In this document: positions 28,328-36,287 of the stretch, piece by piece | Layout of the letters: each line of letters opens with the position of its first letter | How positions within the stretch are numbered: the first letter of the stretch is position 1 | NCBI GenBank assembly: GCA_903861205.1 | Contig: CAIOTC010000022.1 | Coordinates: forward strand, 64,025-106,717 | Direction: 5' to 3' | Length of the DNA stretch: 42,693 nt | Origin: an uncultured bacterium | Lineage (GTDB): Bacteria > Patescibacteriota > Minisyncoccia > Phycocordibacterales > DATDWN01 | Program-made: the position numbers and the translations under genes | Notes under the pieces: model-generated | Seen by the model: only the letters and a program-made list of their open reading frames with translations | Databases searched by the model: none | Told to the model about the DNA's origin: nothing

Positions 28328-29173
28328 TTATTTTTGATGAACCGGACAGAAATGCGCACTGCGCCCGCCGATTACCTTTCTTATTATTATACCACTACAA
28401 TTTTTTTTGTAACATTTTTGCCCGGCGCGCCGGTAAACTTTGTGCGCGTTTTGAAATTCTCCTTTCTTCCCGTAAATGTTGCGATAGTCGGACATGGAAT
28501 CTCCGCCCATCGAGATGGATTTTTCTAAAATCTTTTTCATGGCTTGCCAGATTTTTTTCATCTCAGCGCGAGAAATTTTTTCCGCTTTGCGCTCCGGATG
28601 AATTCCGGCTTCCCACAAAATTTCGTCCGAATAAATATTGCCGATGCCGGCAACAACCGACTGGTCCATCAAAACCGTTTTGATTTTGCCACTCGGCTTT
28701 TTTGAAATTTGTTCTGAGAATTTTTCAAAAGACAGATCGTCGAGTGGCTCCGGCCCCAGCGTTGAAATGTCGATCAAATCATTTCTCTTGTCAGTTTCAA
28801 ACAAAAAGACTTTGGCGAATTTGCGTATGTCCGAAAAGGCCAGATGTTTGCCGTTGGAAAGGGAAAAATCCAGATGAATAAATTTATCTTTATTGTCGTA
28901 CAAAAAATGCCCGGTCATTTTCATGTGAACCAATATTGTTTTGTTGCCGGAAAGATGTACCAAAACGTTTTTTCCACGCCTTTCTACTTCTTTTATTTTT
29001 TCTCCGGTAATTTCTTTTTTAAAATGTTCAAAATATTTTTTGTTCTTGATCGTTGTCGTGCTTTTGCTTGCCGTGCGCAAAAAATAATCGGACCAAACAT
29101 CGATGACTTTCAAATTGACTATTGTGGAGTTAAGGCCATTTACTGTGGTTTGGACTTCAGGTAGTTCCGGCAT
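28328..29173 (-). CDS. mutM: Formamidopyrimidine-DNA glycosylase
   Basis: MPELPEVQTTVNGL; VVAGIGNIYSDEILWEAGIHP; C-terminal zinc-finger-like CYKKNC...HFCPVHQK. Confidence 0.95.
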   Translation of the reverse strand: MPELPEVQTTVNGLNSTIVNLKVIDVWSDYFLRTASKSTTTIKNKKYFEHFKKEITGEKIKEVERRGKNVLVHLSGNKTILVHMKMTGHFLYDNKDKFIHLDFSLSNGKHLAFSDIRKFAKVFLFETDKRNDLIDISTLGPEPLDDLSFEKFSEQISKKPSGKIKTVLMDQSVVAGIGNIYSDEILWEAGIHPERKAEKISRAEMKKIWQAMKKILEKSISMGGDSMSDYRNIYGKKGEFQNAHKVYRRAGQKCYKKNCSGIIIRKVIGGRSAHFCPVHQK

Positions 29174-29177
29174 GGTG

Positions 29178-29750
29178 TTACGAAAGTAATTTGAGAGCTT
29201 TCTTCACTTTTTGCCCGACATCGCTTTCGTCAGAAACTTTTTTGAGCGCTTCTCGGCTTTCGCGCTCGCTGTAGCCGAGTGACTTGAGCGCTTCGAGAGC
29301 GTCGATGTCGCCGGAAAGGGAAGTCGCTTCGAAAGCGATGTTTTCCAGTTTATCTTTCAGTTCGATAACGATTTTCTCCGCATTCTTTTTTCCAACGCCG
29401 GAAACTTTGACCAAGTGGCTGGTATCGCCGGAGGAAATGGCTTGGCGTAAGTTCGAAAGGGAAGCGGCGGACATAATTCCGAGAGCCGATTTCGGTCCAA
29501 TACCGGAAACGGTCAAAAGGAGTTCAAAAAAATCTAACTCCTCCTTTTTTTGAAAGCCGTAAAGATCCAAAGCGTTTTCGCGTACGGCCAAATATGTCCA
29601 AAAACTGGCAATTTCGCTCGTTTTTCCGTCTAAAATAGCCGTGTTCGTATGAATTTTGTAGCCCACGCCATTTACATCCAGCACGACAAATTTCAGATCC
29701 GTATGAATTATGGTGCCTGTCAGATGTCCGATCATGTCCAAATAATACAA
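29178..29750 (-). CDS. ruvA: Holliday junction helicase subunit RuvA
   Basis: MIGHLTGTIIHTDLKFVVLDVNGVGYKIHT; LLTVSGIGPKSALGIMS. Confidence 0.95.
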   Translation of the reverse strand: MYYLDMIGHLTGTIIHTDLKFVVLDVNGVGYKIHTNTAILDGKTSEIASFWTYLAVRENALDLYGFQKKEELDFFELLLTVSGIGPKSALGIMSAASLSNLRQAISSGDTSHLVKVSGVGKKNAEKIVIELKDKLENIAFEATSLSGDIDALEALKSLGYSERESREALKKVSDESDVGQKVKKALKLLS

Positions 29751-29771
29751 TATTTAAGCCATATAATACAC

Positions 29772-29800
29772 TTGACAAACTATTTGGTAGGGTGTATAAT
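29772..29800 (+). promoter_or_regulatory. Consensus sigma70 promoter of DGR target gene
   Basis: TTGACA, 17 nt, TATAAT. Confidence 0.85.
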
Positions 29801-29843
29801 ATAGGGGTAATTATAAAAAGTTCTTTGATACGAAATTGCGAAT

Positions 29844-29902
29844 TTGCCACAGAGAAAAGTCTCAAAATGATTTAAATTTTGATATTTCTCGCTGTGGCAA
29901 AA
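29844..29902 (+). promoter_or_regulatory. Long hairpin in DGR target-gene leader
   Basis: TTTGCCACAGAGAAAAGTCTCAAAAT...ATTTTGATATTTCTCGCTGTGGCAAA, imperfect long stem. Confidence 0.7.
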
Positions 29903-29968
29903 CGAAAGCGAGCCAAATACAACAGCAAAGCGACTCTGTTTGGAAAACAATGTCGCAAGGAGACAACC

Positions 29969-30691
29969 ATGAGCGATTTAATGCTCGATGTTGACCAGGC
30001 CGGTGAGTTGAAGGCTGCGTTTCGGCGTGGCGATTGGACCAACGCGGAAATCAAACGCGCTTGTGAAGGAAACTTCCTAGCGCAAGTGCGCAAGGTTTTG
30101 CTGGGTCAAGCGCAAATTGTCGATGTGGTGAAAAAGGTCACGGAAGTTGTGAAAGCGGTCAAAAAAGTCCTGACCCCATTCATCACCATCACAACCGGCG
30201 GAACGACTACCGATCAGCTTGTCGTAGACATCAAAGCGAACAAGAACGAGAACGGAGTTGCGGACGAAGTTTCGGACTACGCCAAAAGCATGATGACAAA
30301 CAAGGCGTTCACCATCTCGAAAGAGGTGGGGACTGCCGATTTGGTCGCGCTGACTATCGCCGAGCTTGGCTTCGCCTCGAGCCCGCGCACGGACGAGTTT
30401 ATGACCGCCGAGTTCTGTGCCAAATGGAGCGCGGAAAATCTCGACGGCATGGTCATCGAACTCTGTCAGCCAGAGGATGGTCCTCAACTGCGCAAGCAGT
30501 GGAAAGATCAGCCGAAAGGCATGGCGGTTTGGTTGGCCATGAAGCGTATTTCTGATTCCGGCGGCGTTCCGCGCGTTTGGCGCGTTGAGTGCCTCTCCGA
30601 CGGTCCTCGGTGGCTGTCTGGCATTTGGGCCCGCCCCGGCCGTCGCTGGGTTCTCGGCGATCGGGTCGTCTTTCGTTTCCGCAAGATTTGA
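29969..30691 (+). CDS. DGR target protein with C-terminal variable repeat (likely C-type-lectin fold)
   Basis: AAGGAG RBS before ATG 29969; C-terminus VWRVECLSDGPRWLSGIWARPGRRWVLGDRVVFRFRKI is encoded by VR. Confidence 0.92.
   Translation: MSDLMLDVDQAGELKAAFRRGDWTNAEIKRACEGNFLAQVRKVLLGQAQIVDVVKKVTEVVKAVKKVLTPFITITTGGTTTDQLVVDIKANKNENGVADEVSDYAKSMMTNKAFTISKEVGTADLVALTIAELGFASSPRTDEFMTAEFCAKWSAENLDGMVIELCQPEDGPQLRKQWKDQPKGMAVWLAMKRISDSGGVPRVWRVECLSDGPRWLSGIWARPGRRWVLGDRVVFRFRKI
30550..30684 (+). repeat. DGR variable repeat (VR)
   Basis: Aligns without gaps over 135 nt to TR; 22 A->N differences and one C->T. Confidence 0.96.
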
Positions 30692-30747
30692 ACTTTGTCA
30701 CTGGGTCGCTCTGCTTCGCACTGTGATCCTCCGATCTTCGTTCTTCC

Positions 30748-30775
30748 GTCCCGCACTTCGGTGCGGGACTTTTCT
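30748..30775 (+). terminator. Hairpin/terminator after DGR target gene
   Basis: GTCCCGCAC-TTCG-GTGCGGGAC followed by TTTTCTAT. Confidence 0.85.
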
Positions 30776-31035
30776 ATATTATAAAAATAAGTTAAGATGA
30801 AAGCGGTAGTAGGCAAATCTGCCGGCGACAAAATTTCCGGTGGCCGAATCCAGTATCCATGCATCGAGAGTGTCGGCGAGTTACTTTTCCGGCATAGTGA
30901 TGTGTGAGATTTTGAAAAAATGAAGATACTTGGCGCGCTGTATTGAGTGATTTTGATCACGCATAAAATTCAACTCCGAGAGTATTAAAATTTCAAGGAG
31001 TGGTGTATAGGATGATGCGGCGCGCGTTAAACTTG

Positions 31036-31170
31036 TTCTGATTCCGACGGCAATCCGAACGTTTGGAACGTCGAGTGCAACTCCGACGGTCATCGGTGGC
31101 TGAATGGCAATTGGGCCAACCCCGACAATCGCTGGAATCTCGGCAATCGGATCGTCTTTCGTTTCCGCAA
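31036..31170 (+). repeat. DGR template repeat (TR)
   Basis: Adenine-rich AAY codons in VR frame: SDSDGNPNVWNVECNSDGHRWLNGNWANPDNRWNLGNRIVFRFRK. Confidence 0.96.
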
Positions 31171-31200
31171 ATCTCCTCATTTCCTCGCGAGACACATAAT

Positions 31201-31548
31201 TTATCTTGCGAGGTTTTGTTTTTCAACTTGACCGTACCAACCACCTATCATTTTGCCGATGTTATTGAGTTTTTCGGAAATCTCGGCGTATTGTTTTAAT
31301 TCCAAAAGATTCATCTCCCATGCGATGTGAATGAATACTTTTATAATATCCACTTTAGCTATGGATTTTTTCAAATAAGGAAGCTTGTCGGTTTTTTGCA
31401 AAAATCCAGCGATGGATAAATTTTCAATTATTTCCACAAACAAGTTGTCTATTTTCAAACCGATGGAGTATCGCAGTGGTTTTGGAAATTTTAAAAATAA
31501 TTTATTCCACTTGATATACAAATCTTTAATATGAACAATAACTGGCAA
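31201..31548 (-). CDS. avd: DGR accessory protein Avd-like (four-helix bundle), TTG start
   Basis: RYSIGLKIDNLFVEIIENLSIAGFLQKTDKLPYLKKSIAKVDIIKVFIHIAWEMNLLELKQYAEISEKLNNIGKMIGGWYGQ. Confidence 0.88.
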   Translation of the reverse strand: MPVIVHIKDLYIKWNKLFLKFPKPLRYSIGLKIDNLFVEIIENLSIAGFLQKTDKLPYLKKSIAKVDIIKVFIHIAWEMNLLELKQYAEISEKLNNIGKMIGGWYGQVEKQNLAR

Positions 31549-31579
31549 AAAGGATGCGGGGGGGGGTCTTTGTAGTCAT

Positions 31580-32605
31580 TTGATTAAAAAATTTAATATT
31601 GTCTACGACGATATCATATCTACAGAAAATTTACTATTGGCGTGGAAAGAGTTTTTGAATGGCAAGCGTAAAAGGAAAGATGTGCGAACCTTTGAAATAA
31701 AATTGGCTGATAATATTTTTGATTTGCGTGATTCTCTCAAGTTTGGCACCTACAAACACGGATCATACCTTGCTTTTACGGTTCACGATCCGAAAAGGAG
31801 AAATATACATAAAGCAAGCGTCAGAGACAGGTTACTTCACCGGGCAATTTATAGAAAGCTTTATCCACCGTATGACAAGATTTTTATTGCTGATTCTTAT
31901 TCGTGTCGTGACAACAAAGGAATTCACAAGGCTCTTGGTCGTTTCAAAAAATTTTATTGGAAAGTGAGCAAAAATAACAGACGGACGGCATGGGTTTTAA
32001 AATGCGATATCAGAAAATTTTTTGATTCTATTGACCACCAAATACTGGTATCAATTTTGTCCAAAAAAATAGCAGACCAAAATATTTTGTTACTTCTGGA
32101 AAAAATTATCGCAAGTTTTGAAAAAACTTCTGGCAGAGGAATACCACTTGGTAATTTAACTTCTCAACTGTTTGCTAATATTTATATGCACGAATTTGAT
32201 CAGTTTGTAAAACAAACGCTTAAAATTAAATATTACATCCGCTACGCCGATGATTTTGTTTTTCTGTCGCAAAGCAAACCGGAACTGGAAAATTTTTTGC
32301 CGAAAATCAAAAAATTTCTGGAAAACGAGCTGGAGCTCGACCTGCATCCGAACAAAGTTTTCATCAAAACCTTTTCTTCCGGGGTTGATTTTCTCGGCTG
32401 GGTCAATTTTCCACACCACAGGGTTTTGCGGACAGTGACAAAAAGAAGAATGTTGAAAAAGTTGGCTAAACCGAGCAATGGCTCGTTCGCCCGATCCGCC
32501 AAAGGTGGATTTAGGGAAAATAATACGAAACCTGAAACAATCCAGTCGTATCTCGGATTGTTGGGTCACGGGAATACATATAAGATTCAAAATTTGATTT
32601 TATAA
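31580..32605 (+). CDS. DGR-type reverse transcriptase
   Basis: GIPLGNLTSQLFANIYMHEFDQFVKQ; YYIRYADDFVFLSQ; GVDFLGWVNFPHHRVLR; linked to TR/VR and Avd. Confidence 0.96.
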   Translation: MIKKFNIVYDDIISTENLLLAWKEFLNGKRKRKDVRTFEIKLADNIFDLRDSLKFGTYKHGSYLAFTVHDPKRRNIHKASVRDRLLHRAIYRKLYPPYDKIFIADSYSCRDNKGIHKALGRFKKFYWKVSKNNRRTAWVLKCDIRKFFDSIDHQILVSILSKKIADQNILLLLEKIIASFEKTSGRGIPLGNLTSQLFANIYMHEFDQFVKQTLKIKYYIRYADDFVFLSQSKPELENFLPKIKKFLENELELDLHPNKVFIKTFSSGVDFLGWVNFPHHRVLRTVTKRRMLKKLAKPSNGSFARSAKGGFRENNTKPETIQSYLGLLGHGNTYKIQNLIL

Positions 32606-32628
32606 AAGAATCATGTATAGTATTGAAT

Positions 32629-32892
32629 ATGCCTATCACAACATCAGCTAAAAAGGCCCTAAGGGGTTCGAAGAGGAAGCATGAATTCAATCTGGTCAAA
32701 AAAGATCAGATTTCGAAGGCCGTCAAAACTTTCAAGAAATTGGTAGCGGACAAGAAAGTTGCCGAAGCCGAAAAAATGTTTCCGCAAGTCCAGAAAATTT
32801 TGGACAAATCGGTCAAGACGGGACTGATCAAGAAAAACATGGCCAGCCGCAAGAAATCCAGACTGGTGGCATCTCTTAAAAAAGCAAAGTAA
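32629..32892 (+). CDS. rpsT: 30S ribosomal protein S20
   Basis: MPITTSAKKALRGSKRKHEFN...KTGLIKKNMASRKKSRLV. Confidence 0.92.
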   Translation: MPITTSAKKALRGSKRKHEFNLVKKDQISKAVKTFKKLVADKKVAEAEKMFPQVQKILDKSVKTGLIKKNMASRKKSRLVASLKKAK

Positions 32893-32897
32893 TTTTC

Positions 32898-32928
32898 AAA
32901 AAACACCAAAACGGGTGTTTTTTGTTTT
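32898..32928 (+). terminator. Terminator after rpsT
   Basis: AAAAAACACC-AAAAC-GGGTGTTTTTTG. Confidence 0.8.
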
Positions 32929-32957
32929 ATTCATGAAAAATGTGATATAGTGGTTGC

Positions 32958-33491
32958 ATGACAATAGAATGGAACAAAGTAACCTGGTATTCAAAGCTGG
33001 CGGCGGTCATCGTTTTTTTGCTTGTGCTCGTTTTGGGGTTTTACATCGGTCTTCAATACGAAAAATTGCAGATTACGAAAAATTATAGTCAGATAGAAGC
33101 TTCCGAAAATGAAGGCGTTGATTACAAAAACAGTCAATATGGTTTCGAACTTGATTTGCCGGCCTCGTGGAAAGGGTACACCGTGACTACCGCTCCATTT
33201 ACCTCGTTTGATAAAACTGTCACTTACGGACAAACGATAACTTTGCGCAGTCTGAATTGGACGGAGCAAAATCCGACGATGGACATTCCGATCGAAGTTT
33301 TTCCGATTGAGCAATGGCAGAAATGGACGGCAACTGATTTCGACGGTTATCCAACCGCTGCGCCGATAGGACCCTCCGAGAGGGGGCGTAACTCAAAATA
33401 TGTTTTTGCCACGGCACCGAGATACAACTACAGTTTTCTTCCCGGATTTGAAGAAGTGGAAAACATAATAAAGAATCTCAAAACTTTTTAA
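32958..33491 (+). CDS. Membrane-anchored hypothetical protein
   Basis: N-terminal TM, then YKNSQYGFELDLPASWKGYTV, a pattern common in exported hypothetical proteins. Confidence 0.6.
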   Translation: MTIEWNKVTWYSKLAAVIVFLLVLVLGFYIGLQYEKLQITKNYSQIEASENEGVDYKNSQYGFELDLPASWKGYTVTTAPFTSFDKTVTYGQTITLRSLNWTEQNPTMDIPIEVFPIEQWQKWTATDFDGYPTAAPIGPSERGRNSKYVFATAPRYNYSFLPGFEEVENIIKNLKTF

Positions 33492-33552
33492 AAAACACCG
33501 CGTGGTGTTTTTTGATTTAAGCAATATTTTGTGATATTGTGTTTTTCATATT

Positions 33553-33627
33553 GCCCTCGTCGTTCAATGGATAGGACATTCCCCTGCGAAGGGAAAAATT
33601 CCGGTTCGACTCCGGACGAGAGCACCA
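33553..33627 (+). tRNA. tRNA-Arg(GCG), CCA encoded
   Basis: GCCCTCG...CGAGAGCACCA, loop CTGCGAA. Confidence 0.9.
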
Positions 33628-33681
33628 CAAGAGTACTCCCATTTTCTAATTGCTTCGCTCAAGAAAATTAGGTCGCACAAA

Positions 33682-34137
33682 TTAAAATCCGAAGTAGATC
33701 AAGAGTTTTTCAAAAATTGATTCTGTCATTTTTTCTTCCGTCACATGCTGTGACAAAAAGTTTTTAATACTTTCCGCGTCATCGAGATCGATTAGAATAA
33801 TGAGATATTGGGACAATTTTTGCTTGAGCTTGAAAAGAATTCTCGGATATCTGTCTCCAGTTTCCACCCAAAAAGATTCCGCGTCGGAGTATGGATAAAA
33901 AACCGTGCCCTTTTTTATTCCACTTGTATTTATTTCGTTCAAAACTATTTCCGGTTCGTGGCTGGCGAAAAGGGAGAGCGTGAAAGATGACACCATAATC
34001 AAAATGGCAAAAATGACGTTGTTTAAAATAACGGAAACAATGGCGATGGTCACGGTGATAATGCCGACGATCCAGTACCAATCGGCCGTTTTTTCAGTGT
34101 AAATATGTTGCGGAGAGCGCCACTCGATTTTTTCCAT
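33682..34137 (-). CDS. Hypothetical protein with two TM segments
   Basis: MEKIEWRSPQHIYTEKTADWYWIVGIITVTIAIVSVILNN. Confidence 0.6.
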   Translation of the reverse strand: MEKIEWRSPQHIYTEKTADWYWIVGIITVTIAIVSVILNNVIFAILIMVSSFTLSLFASHEPEIVLNEINTSGIKKGTVFYPYSDAESFWVETGDRYPRILFKLKQKLSQYLIILIDLDDAESIKNFLSQHVTEEKMTESIFEKLLIYFGF

Positions 34138-34144
34138 ACAAATA

Positions 34145-34834
34145 TTATAGCACAATTTGTTTTATGCCCCATTTAGGATTTTCTTTTATCCATTTTGAAA
34201 TGTCCGTCCATTTCAATCCATGGAAACCAAATTGTTTATCGTACACATGGTCTTGACCTTCTATGCCAAATTTTTCCGCAATTTCAGGAGGGGCAAATTT
34301 AATGCCGGCATTTTCCATAATTTTTCGATTCCAGACGCACAAAACTAAATCTTCCGGGTGATATTTATTAAAAGCTCCTTCATCAGCAAGTCGTTTTGAT
34401 GTTTCCAAAAATTTTTTGCTTCGTAGGGAAAAACCTCCATTTCCAACTACCACTTTATCAAACAGTTCTCTTGGAAAAGAATATTTATCAAACCAAAATT
34501 CATCATGAACAAACCAAGGAGGACCGACGAAGTCATATTTTAAAAATTCATCAGTCCAAGAACTTGGGTTCAGAACAAATCCGTCATGTTGGACCAATAA
34601 TACAAAATCGGTAGAAACATAATTCGCTAGATCGCGGATACAAAATTTAGAAAAGGCTTCAATAGATCCAATGTGTGGAATGCTGATTTCCCGAACATCG
34701 TTTGTGGGAAGTGAAGTTAGAAGTTTAACTTCCGCGAATTCTATTTCAGCGCATGAAATATCCAAAGCTTTTTGAAGTCTTTCTACATTCACACAATCTA
34801 TTCCTGCAAGTGTAACACCTGGTAGTTTTTTCAT
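34145..34834 (-). CDS. DUF5672-like putative glycosyltransferase
   Basis: STDFVLLVQHDGFVLNPSSWTDEFLKYDFVGPPW...VGNGGFSLRSKKFLE. Confidence 0.75.
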   Translation of the reverse strand: MKKLPGVTLAGIDCVNVERLQKALDISCAEIEFAEVKLLTSLPTNDVREISIPHIGSIEAFSKFCIRDLANYVSTDFVLLVQHDGFVLNPSSWTDEFLKYDFVGPPWFVHDEFWFDKYSFPRELFDKVVVGNGGFSLRSKKFLETSKRLADEGAFNKYHPEDLVLCVWNRKIMENAGIKFAPPEIAEKFGIEGQDHVYDKQFGFHGLKWTDISKWIKENPKWGIKQIVL

Positions 34835-34837
34835 TTG

Positions 34838-34920
34838 CGGAGGGTAGAGGACTCGAACCTCTAAGGGCTTTCACCCGCTAGTTTTCAAGACTAGTGCCTT
34901 ACCATTCGGCGCAACCCTCC
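34838..34920 (-). tRNA. tRNA-Ser(TGA)
   Basis: GGAGGGT...ACCCTCC, loop CTTGAAA, long variable arm. Confidence 0.92.
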
Positions 34921-34956
34921 AATTATCTTGGATTAATCAAGTATATCTATTTTTGC

Positions 34957-35442
34957 TTATTTTTCAACAACATTTTTTATCATGCTCTTTTCAAGATAAT
35001 GTTCTTCACAATGACAATTTGGACAAATAAGTTCCAAATTATTAAGCTCACTATGGTTTCTGTCCCTATCTTTGTGGTGAACTTGTAATATTTCGTACTT
35101 GTTGTAACCGCATCTCTCACATTTTTTACCTCTAATTTCCATCAATCTTATTTTTAAGCCAAGCTGATATACCGCTTTATCCCTTGGTCTTCCAATTTTA
35201 TATTTAATTCCCGCTCTATGTGTATTTGAGCATGCTCTACTGCATGTTTTTTTATTTAAACCTGCCATTATTGGTTTTCCACATACAATACAAGGAGTCT
35301 CTACTCTATTGTGTATACCGTAACAAGCTAAACTACAAAAAACATTCCCTCCATTCATTTTTATTTGTGAGGGTCTTTTATAAATTGGCTTAGCACAAAC
35401 CTTACATTTAGTGTTCGGGTTTCTTTTGTATGAGAATTCCAC
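34957..35442 (-). CDS. HNH endonuclease-like protein
   Basis: Several Cys pairs and ILQVHHKDRDRNHSELNNLELICPNCHCEEH. Confidence 0.8.
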   Translation of the reverse strand: MEFSYKRNPNTKCKVCAKPIYKRPSQIKMNGGNVFCSLACYGIHNRVETPCIVCGKPIMAGLNKKTCSRACSNTHRAGIKYKIGRPRDKAVYQLGLKIRLMEIRGKKCERCGYNKYEILQVHHKDRDRNHSELNNLELICPNCHCEEHYLEKSMIKNVVEK

Positions 35443-35523
35443 TCATCCAGTATACCAGTATATAAAATAAAAAACTATCCATAAATGTGGATAATTTTTT
35501 ATTTTTAAAATTATTTATTAAAA

Positions 35524-35805
35524 TTACATCGTGCCGGATGGCGCGGACGGGCCGTCCATTTTTTCCGTTTCGACGGTGGATTTGTTGGCGACCAGGAAAA
35601 TGTAAACTATTTCCAAGATGCCGACTGTGTTGACGATAAGCAAAATGACGAACCACACTTTGCTGGATCGGCGAGCCGACTTCCACAGAGCGATGCCTTT
35701 CCAAATAAGCGACCAAATTAATATTACAGCCAACACCCATGGAGCTACGCTGAGCCATGGCACTGCTTGTGGCTGCTGAAGCAGATTTGTTATTGCTGTT
35801 TGCAT
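35524..35805 (-). CDS. DUF5652-like small membrane protein
   Basis: WVLAVILIWSLIWKGIALWKSARRSSKVWFVILLIVNTVGILEIVYIF. Confidence 0.6.
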   Translation of the reverse strand: MQTAITNLLQQPQAVPWLSVAPWVLAVILIWSLIWKGIALWKSARRSSKVWFVILLIVNTVGILEIVYIFLVANKSTVETEKMDGPSAPSGTM

Positions 35806-35859
35806 GAAGTTATTATACCACCGGTTTCTTATTACGCAATTTTGTTATACACTGTTTGC

Positions 35860-36249
35860 ATGAGATATCTTGGGGTGGATTTTGGCTCAAAAAGAATAGG
35901 TTTGGCCGTTTCGGACGAGTCAGGCAGTTTCGCCATGCCTCTAAAAGTGGTGGAAAATTCGCCGAAAGCTGTTTCTGAAATCATCGAAATCTGCAAAGAA
36001 AGAAAAATTGACACAGTAGTGGTGGGGGAGTCCAAAAATTTCAAGCAGGAAGAAAATGAGATAATGGGGGAGATAAAAATTTTTGTTGAAACTTTGAAAA
36101 AGGAATCAGGATTATCTGTAGTATTGCATCCGGAATTCATGACCTCGGCGGAGGCGGAGCAAATTCAAGGCAAGAACGATATGCTTGACGCGTCGGCGGC
36201 GGCGATTATATTAAAAAGTTATTTAGATACAAAAATTAATCAAAATTAA
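35860..36249 (+). CDS. ruvX: RuvX/YqgF-family protein
   Basis: MRYLGVDFGSKRIGLAVSDESGSFAMPL; TSAEAEQ; DASAAAIILKSYLD. Confidence 0.93.
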   Translation: MRYLGVDFGSKRIGLAVSDESGSFAMPLKVVENSPKAVSEIIEICKERKIDTVVVGESKNFKQEENEIMGEIKIFVETLKKESGLSVVLHPEFMTSAEAEQIQGKNDMLDASAAAIILKSYLDTKINQN

Positions 36250-36251
36250 AC

Positions 36252-36278
36252 TGGATTCCCGCATGTGCGGGAATGACA
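36252..36278. repeat. Palindromic TGGATTCCCGC-ATGT-GCGGGAATGACA repeat
   Basis: Reverse frame reads VIPAHAGIQ, a signature of widespread short palindromic repeats. Confidence 0.75.
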
Positions 36279-36287
36279 AACACCAAT

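Noticed and set aside
30550-31170. VR/TR as a simple gene-fragment duplication
   Set aside because: Differences are almost exclusively at template adenines, which ordinary divergence would not produce.
30453-31244. Minus-strand ORFs over VR and TR (30453-30701, 30508-30960, 30881-31195, 30993-31244)
   Set aside because: Antisense shadows of the VR/TR repeat; low-complexity R/S-rich translations, no RBS.
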